This document shows positions 1 to 10,445 of a stretch of DNA of 64,000 bases, piece after piece. Position 1 is the first letter of the stretch. The number at the start of each line of letters is the position of its first letter. The position numbers and the translations under genes are program-made. The notes under the pieces were generated by a model. The model was not told the origin of the DNA and made no database searches. It saw nothing but the letters and a program-made list of their open reading frames with translations. The stretch comes from Populus alba (Eukaryota > Streptophyta > Magnoliopsida > Malpighiales > Salicaceae), in NCBI RefSeq assembly GCF_005239225.2, contig NC_133295.1, forward strand, positions 3,224,001 to 3,288,000, written 5' to 3'.

Positions 1-380
1 CACCAATAAGACAGTAGATCTATGTTTCTTGATGTTAGTACACAGTGATGCGGATGCCTATTTAAATGTCGTTTTATAAATTAACAAGTTGTCTCAATAA
101 ACAATTTGAATTGTATGGAATTTCAAGCTCGTAATTTATTTTAGTTTTTTTCTATAGTTTTTTTTGGATATCAAAGAAACATACAATATTTGATTGATAT
201 TTAATTTAACAGAAAAAAAACAATTTGATTATGCTGATTGAAAAAAATTATAAATTTAGGGATCCAATTTGATATTATGGAAAATATTAATGGTTTTTCT
301 TTATATTATGGAAAGTATTAATGGTTTTTCTTTTTATGTCAATGTTTAAAATGTATATTTTTTCTTTTTTTTTATTCATT
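1..380. other. AT-rich intergenic DNA
   Basis: Very AT-rich sequence with poly-T and poly-A tracts. A short direct repeat around ATGGAAAGTATTAATGG lies near 275-330. No gene or recognisable element is seen. Confidence 0.5.
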
Positions 381-861
381 TAATATTTCATAAGAAAAAA
401 CATGTGGTCCCTTCAGTTTTTTAATAGAATATTTTTGGTTCAAAATCTTATTCTTTTTATTCTTTATTCATTGGATTGGATTTGAAAAATAAAAAATTTG
501 TTGAAAAATGGGTAAGAGAGAGAAAATTAACTAATGACATTTTTAGATGATGAAACTAGTTGTTCTTGGTATCAACGAATTCTATTTGATGAGGATAATA
601 TTATTTAAATATTTTTTTTCCTTTGTCTTTTTGAAAGAAATAAATCGGACTTTAATTTTTTTTCTTTTATCTCCCGTTACGACATTTGAAGCTCTACAAC
701 ACCCTCTTTCACGCGGGGCGATGCGTGTGGTGTTTACAATAATGATTTCTTATCAACCACCCCTTCCTTTCCTTTTCTTTTCTTTCTCTCTCTTTCCTGT
801 TAAATTTTGTGCTGACCATTAACAAAATATAAATCATGTCCTCTTATTTCATAACATTTCA
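381..861. repeat. Dispersed repeat family R-A, copy 1
   Basis: About 480 bases that align through most of their length with 9734-10209. Shared landmarks include the TAATATTTCATAAGAAAAAA start, a central ACATTTGAAGCTCTACA block, and a CTTTCACG block followed by a pyrimidine-rich stretch ending in GTTAAATTTTGTG. The open frame inside (91 codons) is not kept in the second copy, so it is not a gene. The class of element is not evident: no terminal inverted repeats or target duplications are visible. Confidence 0.6.
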
Positions 862-864
862 TGT

Positions 865-1280
865 TTGTCCTTCAATGTTTTGATTTATAAGTTTGATTCA
901 TAACCTTTTTATAAAATTTTAATTTGTTTTTAATTGTATCCTTAGATTCATAATATTGATTTTTAATTTTTTTCAAGTTGGTTCCTCGTTAATTTTTGTT
1001 TTTGTTTTGGTTACTTTAGTGAATTTGATTTTTTTCTTTTTAATTTTATCCTCAATCTAAAGTTTGATGATATTTAAGGTTTGACCCTTAATGTTTTTAT
1101 TTTAAATTTTGATTCTTAGCTCTTTTATTAAATTTTAATTTGTTTTCAATTTCATACATGGATCTATAATCTTGGTTTTGTATTTTTTCAAATTTGATCT
1201 TTATTTTGTTGATTTTTTTTTTGGATTTTTTGATAATTTATTTTTTTATTTTTTAATTTTGTCATTTAATTCAAAATTTT
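865..1280. repeat. AT-rich dispersed repeat, retroelement-like debris
   Basis: A T-rich stretch with iterated phrases (TTTAATTTTGTC, AATTCAAAATTT, GATTTTTAATTTTTTT). Similar phrasing occurs at 14880-15060 and 53500-53960. No coding capacity is seen. It is probably old transposon sequence that accumulated in all three places. Confidence 0.35.
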
Positions 1281-1299
1281 AGGTTGTCCTCTTATTTTT

Positions 1300-2220
1300 T
1301 AGGAGTCGACCCGGGAGTCGATCTAGGACAAGTACCTGTCATGAGGCAGGTGGATTGACTCGAGTTAAACTAGGTTAATCAAATCTTTTTATTTTATAAA
1401 AAAGTAAAAATAACATTATTTTGAAAATAAAATGAAGGAAAATAGTCAATGAGTTTTGACTAGGTTTGTCATTGATTCATCGAGTCACGGGTCAACCCGT
1501 GTTTTTTATCATTTCACATTGAGGCAATTCTCCTTAAATTTATTTTGAAAACCAACCCACTCCAAGTCTCGGGTCACTGGTCAACCCATTGGATAAACTC
1601 AAGTTTAAAATGGTGGTTTTCCATATAGGTCGCTTTTAGTTTAGTCACTAATTAGGCTTATAAGTTTTTAAAATTAACACAGTTTAATTTTTAAAAAACA
1701 TAAACAATTTCATCGAGGATATCATCTAAAAATGTTTCCATGAGGGCCAAAATATTTCATTTCTTATAAAAAGAATAGTGATAGAAGATCAAATTTTTTA
1801 TTTTTATTTTTATATATTTTTTGAAATTATTTTTAGATTAATACCCCTTTTTTATATATATAATTTTTTAAAATGATAATTATTTTTATATAAATTTATT
1901 TCTCAAATGAAATATATTTTTTAATTATTAACATGGATTTCCGGGCCAGTTTGTTTGCACTTTAATTAATCCTGCAGACTTTAAAATTAACAATTATATA
2001 CATAGTTTTTAGACTCGACCTAGGTTTTGGGTTTTAATCGGATTGCCTCGGTCAATTATTTTTTTTAATCAAAATGACATTGTTTTAATAAAAAAATAAA
2101 ATCAATGGGTTGCAACCTGATCTTGCCGGCTCAACCAATTGAGTCGGCAGGATCACACCAAGTTTTTCTTCTTTTATTTTTCTTCAACCTAGCTGGTTCT
2201 AGTTCCAAGTCCATCCATGA
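1300..2220. repeat. Dispersed repeat rich in GGGTCAACCCG / GACTCGAC phrases
   Basis: Two blocks (about 1300-1690 and 2005-2215) carry islands such as GAGTCACGGGTCAACCCGTG within AT-rich DNA. Related wording recurs at 45750-46010 and 61470-61560, which marks a dispersed family. No frame or terminal structure was found. Between the blocks, 1700-1925 is a partial third copy of the tandem repeat described at 2633-3650. Confidence 0.45.
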
Positions 2221-2439
2221 AGTTAAAACAAATCCAAAATTATAATTATATAAACCTTTTTAATGGCAAAATTATTGATAACAAATCCAAAATGTACTAA
2301 TCTAACCCAGATTTTAAGCGTTTATTTTTTCATTTTTCAGGTGTTTATCCACGGTCCCTGTCAGCAGACTCAGCGACCGTGCTCGCATATTTTCTCCATT
2401 GTGATTCCATTTCTACATCTTTTACCAATATGTCCATAA

Positions 2440-2635
2440 ACAGTGCACCAACACCGAGACATCACCAGTTCAATCACAAAAACACCAAGTAATCACACGC
2501 GCACAAAAACACCGGGAAATGCCGAGACATCGCACAAAAACACCAAGACATCACCAGTTCTAATTAAGACATGCCACAAAACACCAAGACGTCACCAGTT
2601 CTAATTAAGAGCACACGAAAAGAAGAAACAAAATT
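2440..2635 (+). repeat. Orphan copy of the microprotein-gene promoter region
   Basis: This stretch repeats the motif family found upstream of the small gene at 5284: GTGCACCAACACCGAG, then several copies of ACACCAAGACATCACCAGTT followed by CTAATTAAGA. It closely matches 4880-5075, about 2.4 kb downstream. No TATA box, leader or coding region follows; a different repeat begins at about 2633. I read it as a promoter fragment duplicated without its gene. Confidence 0.65.
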
Positions 2636-3650
2636 GAAATACTGAGGCATAAAAGAGAGTTTTATGTTAGGTAACGTTTAATTTCTCAAAAACCAAAGCA
2701 ATTTTATGAAGAATATTATCTCACGATCTGGAAAAATAAATAACAAGAAAATATCATTTAAAAATGCTTACATGAGGGCCACAATATTTCATTTTTTATA
2801 AAAAGAATAGAGATAGAAGATCAAATATATATATTTTTTTATTTTTATATGTTTTTTGAAATTATTTTTAGTTCAATACCTCTTATTTATTTTATTTATA
2901 ATTTTTTTTTTAAAATGATAATGATCTTTATATAAATATATTTTCTGAAATCAATTATTTTTTAAGTGTTTTTTTTTAATATGAATATCTAAATCAGTTC
3001 ATACACTAATAGAAAGACAATAAAAATCCTAGTATTATTTTCAAAAAAAAAAAACAAAATTGAAATACTGAGGCATATAAGAGAGTTTTATGTTAGGTAA
3101 CGTTTAATTTCTCAAAAGCCAAAGCAATTTCATCAAGAATATTATTTCACGATCTGGAAAAATAAATAACAAGAAAATATCATCTAAAAATGCTTCCATG
3201 AAAGCCACAATGTTTCATTTCTTATAAAAAGAATAGAGATAGAAGATCACACACATATATTTTTTATTTTTTATATGTTTTTTGAAATTATTTTTAGATC
3301 AATACCTCTTATTTTTTTTAATTATAAATTTTTTAAAATGATAATTATCTTTATATAAATTTATTTTCTAAAATCAATTATTTTTAAGCGTTTTTTTTAA
3401 CATAAATATCTAAATTATTTTATATATATTTCGATTAATTTTATAAATTATAAAATTAATAATTATATAAATTTTTAATAATTCAAGAAGACTTAAACTT
3501 ATATCTATAAAAAAACAAATCTCAAATCTTACTATTTAGATATTAAGATTTGTCTTTTCATCGTGTAGCAACCCCCGGTCGCTGTAGACAGACTCAGCTA
3601 CCGCGCTCGCATATTTTCTCCAATGTGATTCTACCTTTTTTACTAATAAT
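2633..3650. repeat. Tandem pair of about 425-base repeats
   Basis: The segment from 2633 (AATTGAAATACTGAGGCATA, then AGAGAGTTTTATGTTAGGTA) is repeated from 3059 with few changes, including the ATGCTTACATGAGGGCCACA-type block. A partial copy precedes it at 1700-1925, and a short copy of the start lies at 34670-34740. The tail after each series (near 2330-2400 and 3563-3650) shares TCGCATATTTTCTCC. No coding potential is seen. Confidence 0.7.
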
Positions 3651-3654
3651 TAGT

Positions 3655-4560
3655 TACATGACCCGCGTGATGTCGCGGGTTAATTTTTTAATATAAAAAA
3701 TATTAAAAAAAATTAAAAGTGTTAGGTTTTTATTCAAAGTTATACCCAAGAGTCTTGGGTTTGACTGTAGTATTTGACCCTAGAGTAAACACCGGATCCA
3801 AGAGCATTGGATGTGAGTTTGGCTATAAGGTTGTGTCATAAAAACGTAATAATTAAATAGATAAATAAAAAAAAAACCAATAGGAAAAAAAAACTAATGA
3901 AGAAAAAGAAAAAAATATTGAATTAACTGGGTTAACTCTTTAAACCAGGTTAACCCGTCAAACCCGAGATCCGCGTCATGAAAGTTTGATAACTAAATAG
4001 AAAAAAATTAACGGGTTTACCCAGAATTAACAGGGTTAATCCGTCAAACCAAGTTAACATGTCAAGCCCGAGATACATATCATGAAAGTCTGATAATTAA
4101 ACAGAAAGAAATTTAACATTAACAAACTAAACTAAACAAAAAAATTAATTAAAAAGAAAAACAATATTGGGTTAGCCTGTCAAACCAGGTTAAGCCATCA
4201 AACCTGGGATCCACTTCATGAAAGTTTGATAACTAAATAGAAAAAAAAATTTGATGGGTTTACATATAATTAACTTGTTAAACCAAGTTAACCCGTCAAG
4301 TTCGGGATACGTGTCATGAAAGTCATAATTAAATAGAAAGAAATTTAACATTAACAAACTAAATTAAATGAAAAAAAATTAAAAAAAATAATCATGGTTA
4401 ACCCGTTAAACCAGGTTAAACCCTCAAATCCGAGATCTATGTCATAAAAGTCTAATATCTAAATAAAAAAAATTAACATTAATAAACTAACTCAAACAAA
4501 AAAAATTATTAAAATAATTTTTTTTTTAAAAGACAGTTAATATATGTTATAATATAATAA
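3655..4560. repeat. Tandem repeat array with GTTAACCCGTCAAACC units
   Basis: About five degenerate units. Each carries an AACCAGGTTAACCCGTCAAA-like core, a GAGATCCGCGTCATGAAAGT-like core and an AT-rich spacer. The array is headed at 3655 by a GC-rich island (ACATGACCCGCGTGATGTCG) that resembles GC islands at 43110 and 61810, which also head AT-rich repeat stretches. It looks satellite-like or like a repeat-element tail. No gene is seen. Confidence 0.6.
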
Positions 4561-4594
4561 TTATATTAATATAATATATTAATAATAAAATAAG

Positions 4595-4637
4595 TAAAAG
4601 GCGTGGGGAAGCTACAGTAGTTTCCCCACGCCTTTTA
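4595..4637. repeat. Perfect 16-bp inverted repeat (hairpin)
   Basis: TAAAAGGCGTGGGGAA at 4595-4610 is the exact reverse complement of 4622-4637, with an 11-base loop. The stem is GC-rich inside AT-rich DNA and lies just before a MITE-like element. It has no gene context that would make it a terminator. Confidence 0.85.
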
Positions 4638-4639
4638 GA

Positions 4640-4862
4640 GGGTGTTTGGGAGTGTGGTAGCTGTTGCTTTTTAAATAGCTTTTCGTGTCAAAAAGCATGC
4701 CAATAATGTTTTTTCATTTTTTTAAAAATCATTTTTAATATCAGCACATCAAAACGATCAAAAAAATACAAACCGTACTCAATTTTAGTAAAAAAAAAAA
4801 AAAATTTCAAAATTTATCCAAAAGCAGGTTCGACCTCAGCCCCAAACGGGCTCGTAGTATAT
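4640..4862. mobile_element. hAT/MITE-like non-autonomous element
   Basis: It begins with GAGGGTGTTTGGGAGTGTGG and ends near CCCCAAACGGGCTC, so the ends are roughly inverted (GTTTGGG / CCAAAC). The interior has the AT-rich AAAATCATTTTTAATATCAG body that recurs at other places in this window (11990-12220, 22545-22735, 48160-48340). Target duplications could not be fixed by eye. The class is inferred from the terminal GTTTGG phrase. Confidence 0.5.
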
Positions 4863-4879
4863 TACTTAATTAATATGTC

Positions 4880-5110
4880 CACAAAAAAGTGCACCAACAC
4901 CGAGGCATCAACAGAAAAAACACGCGCTCAATCACACGCGCACAAAAACACCGAGACATGCCGAGACATCGCACAAAAACACCAAGACATCACCAGTTCT
5001 AATTACGACATCGCACAAAAACACCAAGACATCGCCAGTTCTAATTAAGAGCACACGAAAACACCAAGGCGTCACCTCTTCTATAAATAGTGCACCCAAA
5101 CCTCGTTATA
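4880..5110 (+). promoter_or_regulatory. Promoter of microprotein gene 1
   Basis: A TATA box (TATAAATA) lies at 5082-5089, about 100 bases before the 5'UTR splice donor. Upstream are iterated copies of ACACCAAGACATCACCAGTT plus CTAATTAAGA, about 40 bases apart, and ACACGCGCAC phrases. The same motif block occurs upstream of the 32511 gene and, as an orphan, at 2440-2635. A role in expression is inferred from position and conservation. Confidence 0.6.
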
Positions 5111-5283
5111 CATACTTACATCTCCTTATTCACAAAATTAAGCATCCACTCTTGCTCTGCTAACTTGTCTCCTCCTCAAATTTGGTAATATTATCGATGC
5201 CATCTCTTTCTAATCTCACTTGAGACATTACTGCTTTTATTTTCTTCTAATTAATCATTCCTTTTTGTAGTTAATTTTAAGCC

Positions 5284-5493
5284 ATGGATGGTTACATCCT
5301 ACACCCCCCCGCACAAGACTTGGCCACAGCAGGCTACTCCTCAGCTGCTAAAGGAGGGCTTGCTGGTGTCCTCGTCATGCTCCTTCTTGCTATCGTATTT
5401 TATGTGTTCTTCAAGTGCCGAAACTGCTCCATGAAATTTGAGGTGGATGTTGAAATGCAAGAAAGGAGCGTCCATGCTGCTGCTGGTAAATAA
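5284..5493 (+). CDS. Single-pass membrane microprotein, subfamily I (gene 1)
   Basis: 69 residues. Not a family I can name. Residues 1-25 are Pro/Ala/Ser/Tyr-rich and uncharged except for two Asp and a Lys; a KGG element precedes a hydrophobic helix (about 28-45), followed by a basic, Cys-bearing stub (FKCRNC) and an acidic tail. There is no cleavable signal peptide, so the helix is probably the only anchor, with the basic side predicted cytosolic; the juxtamembrane Cys could be acylated. The ATG is chosen because it is shared by the copies and follows a conserved 5'UTR intron (donor 5185, acceptor 5270). A second possible intron could start at the GTAAAT over the stop codon and end at about 5570, changing the last residues. 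Transcription is likely: promoter, leader and splice sites are all conserved. Confidence 0.72.
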   Translation: MDGYILHPPAQDLATAGYSSAAKGGLAGVLVMLLLAIVFYVFFKCRNCSMKFEVDVEMQERSVHAAAGK

Positions 5494-5499
5494 GAAGTT

Positions 5500-5935
5500 G
5501 AAGTTGATTAAGATTCATACCATGAGATTCTTCTAATTTTCCAATATTATTATTTTCGTATTAAATACAGATTCATCAAGGTAGCCATCCATGAAGTACT
5601 CGGGCGTCTCGACCCTTTGTTTTTGGTTTCATCATCTGTATCGCTGCAGATAAATAGTTGGTCTGTTTTCTCACAATAAAACAGTTCCAGATAATTTGTA
5701 CCTTTTATGGTGTGAATTTTGTGCTGGAGTTGGACTGATATCTTCGATTAAAATCGTCAAAGCAGATAAGGAACTGTGGGCTTTTTCGTTAATTCTTTTT
5801 TTTTTTGTGGGTTTTAACCACGTCTAAGCTTCTTATTTGCTGGGGCTTGCTTTAGGAGCTTTCTTTTTATAGTCTCTTTTTAACGAAAAGAAGGTCGTCC
5901 TTCGGCTGCTTTCGCTTCTTCTTCTATTTTTCGCT
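5500..5935 (+). other. Conserved 3' region of microprotein gene 1
   Basis: It holds a candidate 3' splice acceptor near 5570 and then a block (ATCCATGAAGTACTCGGGCG) kept in nearly every copy of the gene. AT-rich 3'UTR-like sequence with AATAAAA (5677) follows, and then AATCGTCAAAGCAGATAAGG, again shared by most copies. This extended conservation defines the duplicated unit and probably marks the last exon and polyadenylation region. Confidence 0.55.
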
Positions 5936-6600
5936 CAACTTCTGCCGCTGGTGGGGTTACTAGCGGCGTGGTCCGGGACGGTTGCGTTGGCTGTCGTGAT
6001 AGCTTGAGTCTGTCGGAGTTTTCGCTTTTCGAGTTCTTTTTTTTAGGCTCCTGGCAGCTGGATCGTTTCGTTGTTGACGGCTATGCCGTGGTTTGATGGT
6101 TTTATTGGCAACTGGTTCATTGGTTGTGTTTATTTATATTTTCCTCTCGAGAGAGAGAGGTGAGAATTGCTTGGAGAGATGGGTTGCGGTGGTGGTCCGT
6201 GGGTTTCAGTGCGTTAAGTGTGGGATCGGTGCCAACTCCATCTCCTCTGCGTGTTGATGAGGGCGGTTTTTCTCGTCGCTATCCAACGAGGGATGCCCAG
6301 TATTTTTGGCTTCCGTTGTTACGTTGACTTCCGTGATCGCTTGAGTCTGTCGGAGTTGTCGCTTTTCGTGTTTTTTTTTCCGGCTCCTGGCAGCTGGATC
6401 GTTTCGTTGTTATCGGCTATGCCGTGGTTTGGTGGTTATGTTGGTAATTGGTTCAATGGCTATGTTGGTGTTGGGCGTGCCATGGCGGCAATGCGCTGGG
6501 CAGTTGGGTGTTTTTTTTAGAAGTAGATGAGAATTGCCAGGGGAGATGGGTTGCGGTGGCGGTCCGTGGGTTTTGGCTTTGTGGAGTACAGAGGCATTAA
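5935..6600 (+). repeat. Module X, copy 1 (GC-richer segment behind the microprotein gene)
   Basis: A GC-richer block with landmarks GGTGGGGTTACTAGCGGCGT, CTCCTGGCAGCTGGATCGTT, GTGTTGGGCGTGCCATGG and GAGATGGGTTGCGGTGG. Other copies lie at 6920-7250, 16540-16990, 21040-21720 (-), 33260-33690 and 37385-37810. Copy 1 is itself internally duplicated. Frames on either strand are broken between copies, so I do not call a gene. In three places it leads into RWD-domain exons, so it is probably the ancestral 5' flank and leader of that gene. Confidence 0.6.
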
Positions 6601-6906
6601 TCTTCTACTACAAAGAAAAAAAAATAGCAACCGCGACCTGGAGGAAGGGAGAGACAGAAGGAGATTAAAATTATCGACCTTGACTGGTAATTTTCTTTGA
6701 TTTTCTTAAATGGATCTTTGAATTAATTGTTTATTATTACCTATATTGGTTGGTTGGTAGCTCCTCCCCGGTGGAGGAGTGTTGCAGCGATGGGGCATGC
6801 TAATATTATGTTTTATTAACCGATTGGTTTGAATGAAATGAATTGGCAGTGTATGGAAAGGAGCAGGACATGGGAATCGCAGCATTGGAAGCCATGCTTA
6901 TGGATA
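6600..6906 (+). pseudogene. RWD-domain protein (RWDD1/DFRP2-like) 5' fragment, copy 1
   Basis: Exon 1 ends CTTGACTG before a GTAATTTT donor (about 6690). Exon 2 lies at 6850-6906 and encodes YGKEQDMGIAALEAMLMD, close to the start of the RWD domain of plant RWDD1-type proteins. In animals and plants that family binds and stabilises DRG GTPases. The sequence breaks off inside exon 2 and runs straight into another copy of module X, so this is a truncated duplicate. At the expected start there is TTG rather than ATG, as in the two other copies. Confidence 0.7.
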
Positions 6907-6919
6907 TGATGGATTCTGT

Positions 6920-7250
6920 GATCGCTTGAGTTTCTAGCGGCGTGGACCTGGACGGTTGCGTTGGCTTCTGTTATCGCTTGAGTCTGTCGGAGTTTTGCTT
7001 TTCGTGTTCTTTTTTTCCCCCCGATCCTGGCAGCTGGATCGTTTCATTATTGGTAACGGCTATGCCGTGGTTTGGTGGTTATGTTGGTAACTGGTTCAAT
7101 GGCTATTTTGGTGTTGGGCGTGCCATGGCGGAATTGCGCTGGGCAGTTGTTTTTTTTTTTTTTTTGGAGGGAGATGAGAATTGCCAGGGGAGATGGGTTG
7201 CGGTGGCGGTCCGTGGGTTTTGGCTTTGTTGAGTACAGAGGCATTAATAT
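6920..7250 (+). repeat. Module X, copy 2
   Basis: A second copy of the GC-richer module, starting at TTCTAGCGGCGTGGACCTGG and joined directly to truncated RWD exon 2. It shares the CTGGCAGCTGGATCGTTTCA and GTGTTGGGCGTGCCATGG landmarks with copy 1. The junction indicates unequal exchange or tandem duplication. Confidence 0.65.
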
Positions 7251-7259
7251 CTTCATTAC

Positions 7260-7664
7260 AAAGAAAAATTAGCAACCGCGACCTGGAGGAAGGGAGAGAC
7301 AGAAGGAGATTAAAATTATCGAGCTTGACTGGTAATTTTCTTTGATTTTCTTAAATGGATCTTTAAATTAATTGTTTATTATTACCTATATTGGTTGGTT
7401 GGTAGATCCTCCCCAGTGGAGGAGTGTTGCAGTGATGGGGCATGCTAATATCTATATTTTAATAACTGATTGGTTGAATGAAATGAATTGGCAGACTATG
7501 GAAGCATTGGAAGCCATGCTTATGGATGATGAATTTAGAGGTGCTCCTCCCTTTCTTTCTTTTTGATTTTCTCAAAGTAAACAAACCAATGACATGCAAT
7601 GGCAGAAATTCATTCTAGCGAGAATGGCCTTGATACTTCTTTCAAGATATCAATATCTCCACAG
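7260..7664 (+). pseudogene. RWD-domain protein (RWDD1/DFRP2-like) 5' fragment, copy 2
   Basis: Exon 1 ends near 7332 (CTTGACTG, then GTAATTTT). Exon 2 is 7495-7540 (EALEAMLMDDEFR) and exon 3 is 7606-7664 (EIHSSENGLDTSF...ISISPQ, followed by a GT). Compared with the minus-strand copy, exon 2 has lost 23 bases, a frameshift, and exon 3 has lost nine bases encoding Asn-Arg-Arg. The later RWD exons and the C-terminal DRG-binding part are absent. The expected start codon is TTG. It is a broken partial duplicate and cannot make a complete protein. Confidence 0.75.
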
Positions 7665-8860
7665 GTTAGGCTGTTCATCATGGTGCTGTGTTTTTTTCTG
7701 TTCCCCGGAGTTTGGTCATGTTCTTATGGTATGCTCCTTGAGTTGTGCTGTTTTGGATTCTTAGCTCGATCAGTTTTGTTTCCAGTGGGAAAAGGAGGTG
7801 AACAGGGAGCTGTGAGCTCTATCAAGATCTATATATGGTTTGCTGTGTATGCTCAATCTCCCTAAATTATTATTTTATCTGCTAAAGTTTGCCATGGAAA
7901 TCGACTCCAACATGGCATCATAATTGATAGCAGCCAGCAAAACTTTGACCTCTAACACGTTTATTTTCTAACAACATCGATAGTTTTGTCATTAAGTTTC
8001 AATCTTTTTTATTTGGTTAAGGTGTCATCGTGATTGCCTAATAATTATGTTCCCTGTGTTCTTTTTCCCCCTGGCAGGTGAGGAGTGATCAGAGTGAATT
8101 TTGGGCTTTTGAGTGAGAATTCTATGTTTTTTTTTTTTTTTTGTTGAATTTAGGATTTTCAAGAGCCAAGAGTTTACTTGACTGAGATCGCAGACTTGCT
8201 GATTATGGCATGGACTATTCTGGACAGAAATAGCAGACCATGCCTTCAGGCAATTCTGAGCTCTTTTACTTTCCAAAAGAGAAGATAGCAAACAAGATCT
8301 GTGGCTGCTGTTGCACCGGGGCATCCATTCCTTTTCTTTCTGAGATTCATGTTGACAGATTGTACAATCAAACACAAAATGCTTTATTCAGTTTCTCGAT
8401 CACAGCCAAGATTAAATTCTGCTTTGTGTCCGGTCCATTGATCTGTCCACTATGTTCATCCCTTTATTTTTGTTTTTTGTTTTCTTTGCATTGTATTGAC
8501 ATTGAAACTATTGCTCACATCCTATCTTCTTCTTTCCTTTTTTTTTCTTGGATAAGGTTCACAGATACATGAGGTGATTATGGTGCCGTGGTGATCACAT
8601 AGTTGGCTTGCTCGAGATCAACAGCAGAATTTCCATTCTGTTGGTTTTAACTGAATACTTTGACAGCTACTGTTATGGAGATGGATCAAACCACTTAATT
8701 TTTGTAAGTACAATGTAATTACTTTTGGTTTTAAATGATCAAGAAGGTTTACTTTGGATCCAGTCAACCTTTTGGTTTTTCTGTGTATGAGACATGTAAT
8801 TGCTTTAAAGGATCTGAAGCAACTCATAAAACTGATTTGTTGTTTAGCTTTTCGATTTTG
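7665..8860 (+). repeat. Distal part of the duplicated unit (module Y, copy 1)
   Basis: The segment 8040-8850 has a second copy at 37930-38800, and its end (8655-8850) recurs at 19690-19880. Landmarks are GCTGATTATGGCATGGACTA, GGCATCCATTC and AGTTGGCTTGCTCGAGATCA. An open stretch around 8165-8275 and several GT/AG-like sites hint at old exons, but the two copies do not keep one frame and I recognise no protein. Probably intron and 3' remnants of a duplicated gene. Confidence 0.55.
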
Positions 8861-8879
8861 ATGCGAATTAGAGCTGTAT

Positions 8880-9260
8880 TTGGTAGTTTAAGACATGATT
8901 GAAATGCATGTCAGGTCAGGTCGATCTCCTAAAGCAACAATCACCAGTCAATTCATGGCTATCCAAAATGCAAGAAAAATCGAGTTTTTTCAAGTTATCT
9001 CCATATTTTTTAACAAATTACACTGACAGTTTCACTCTAAACCCTAATCACAATTGAAATTGCCAAGTGATGGATCAGACATATTTTGTATTTTCTTGAA
9101 CGCTCGCGATCACAGTGGCTAAGACAACAGAAAAACTCAGCAAGAAGTCAAGGCCTATATATAACAATGAGAACAGATAGAGATTTGAATATTTAAATAA
9201 AGTAATAGAAATGCATCAGTGCCAACTAATAGTAAAAACATAACAGGCATCCTCACCAAA
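8880..9260. repeat. Segmental duplicate, partner of 33725-34235
   Basis: From GTAGTTTAAGACATGATTGA onward this matches 33725-34235 closely, including GTCAGGTCAGGTCGATCTCC and AAGTGATGGATCAGACATA. The partner carries about 150 extra bases after ATCCAAAATGCA (33830-33980). There is no gene frame. It shows that the duplicated unit extends past the RWD fragments. Confidence 0.7.
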
Positions 9261-9733
9261 TTTCAATTATGCTCGACAGCTCTTATATGAGAAAGTAAAC
9301 GTGAGGAATCAATATGGAATTCCTTGAGTTGCATACCAAAATTGAAATCGTAAAAGAACATTTTTCTGCATTTTGATTCTTCTTCTTTCAAATATTATTT
9401 TTTTCTTCTATAATTTCCTAATTTAGCTATGTAAAGGTCTTGTTTTTACGAGGAAAATGTGTACTGGCAGCCAAGCCTAGCTTAAAAAAAAATATAATCA
9501 AAGTCCAATAACAGTCCGTTTTGTTTTGTTTTGCAAAGAAAATAAAACACTCACTTATGAAGGTTTCAACGAATTGGTGACCTTGTTTCATCATCTCATC
9601 ACAAATCCTATTTAGCATGAAGCATAAGATATTATTGAAATGTTTTGCTTTTTAAATCTTTAAAAACACCTGTCCTTAAAAAGAATATATATCTCTCTCT
9701 CTGTCTCTTTCTGATAAAATCAATTTAGTTGTC
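9261..9733. other. AT-rich intergenic DNA
   Basis: Nothing gene-like was found. A short CT-rich microsatellite lies near 9690-9710. Confidence 0.5.
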
Positions 9734-10209
9734 TAATATTTCATAAAAAAACTTGTGATCCAATCAGTTTTTTAATTGAATATTTTGGCTTAAAATCTAA
9801 TTCTTTTTGTTTTTTAGTCATTGGATTTAAGAGAGGATAGAGTTGTTGAAAATCAAATAGGAAAGAGAAATTTACTAATGATATTTTTTTGGTAATGAAA
9901 CTAGTTATTTTTTTATTTTAATAAGTTTTATTTGATGATGAAAGTTTTTTTTAAAATATTGTTTTTTTATTTTTTTTGAAAAAATAGATAGTGCTTGATT
10001 TTTTTTTTCTTTTATCTTACACTATAACATTTGAAGCTCTACATCGCTCTCTTTCACGTGGGATAACATGTGTGGTACTGTTACAATGATAGTTTATTGT
10101 CCGCCACCCAATCCTTTTCCTTTTCTCTTCTCTCTCCCTTCCCCTGTTAAATTTTGTGTTGGCCACTAAAAAAATATAAATCATATCATCTTATTTTATG
10201 ACATTTCAA
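9734..10209. repeat. Dispersed repeat family R-A, copy 2
   Basis: Aligns with 381-861 with many point differences and small indels. The ACATTTGAAGCTCTACA and GTTAAATTTTGTG landmarks are kept. Confidence 0.6.
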
Positions 10210-10239
10210 AGAAAATAATAATTATTTAGAAGAGGCTAT

Positions 10240-10445
10240 GTATATTATTAATTAAAAAAAATTAATTAACCCTAAGGATTAGATGAACCGGTTAGACTTT
10301 GGATTTGCTTCCTAATGATCACGAATTCGAGTTCTCTCTGGGTCACTGTAAATTTACATGGTCATTAACTTTAAGATCCGTGGAATTAATTGAAATGCTT
10401 AAAAGCTAACTCGAATATCCATGTTAATAAAAAAAATTAATTAAA
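10240..10445 (+). mobile_element. Possible tRNA-derived SINE
   Basis: About 200 bases with a B-box-like AATTCGAGTTC (10323-10333) some 50-60 bases after an A-box-like ATTAGATGAACCGGTTAG, and an A-rich end near 10430. That layout fits a tRNA-derived SINE. Flanking target duplications were not established, so this is tentative. Confidence 0.3.

Noticed and set aside
547..822. 91-codon open frame inside repeat R-A
   Set aside because: Not conserved in the second copy at 9.7-10.2 kb; Phe-rich product of T-rich DNA.
6218..7272. Several 66-100 codon frames in module X
   Set aside because: Different frames are open in different copies; short indels are not multiples of three.
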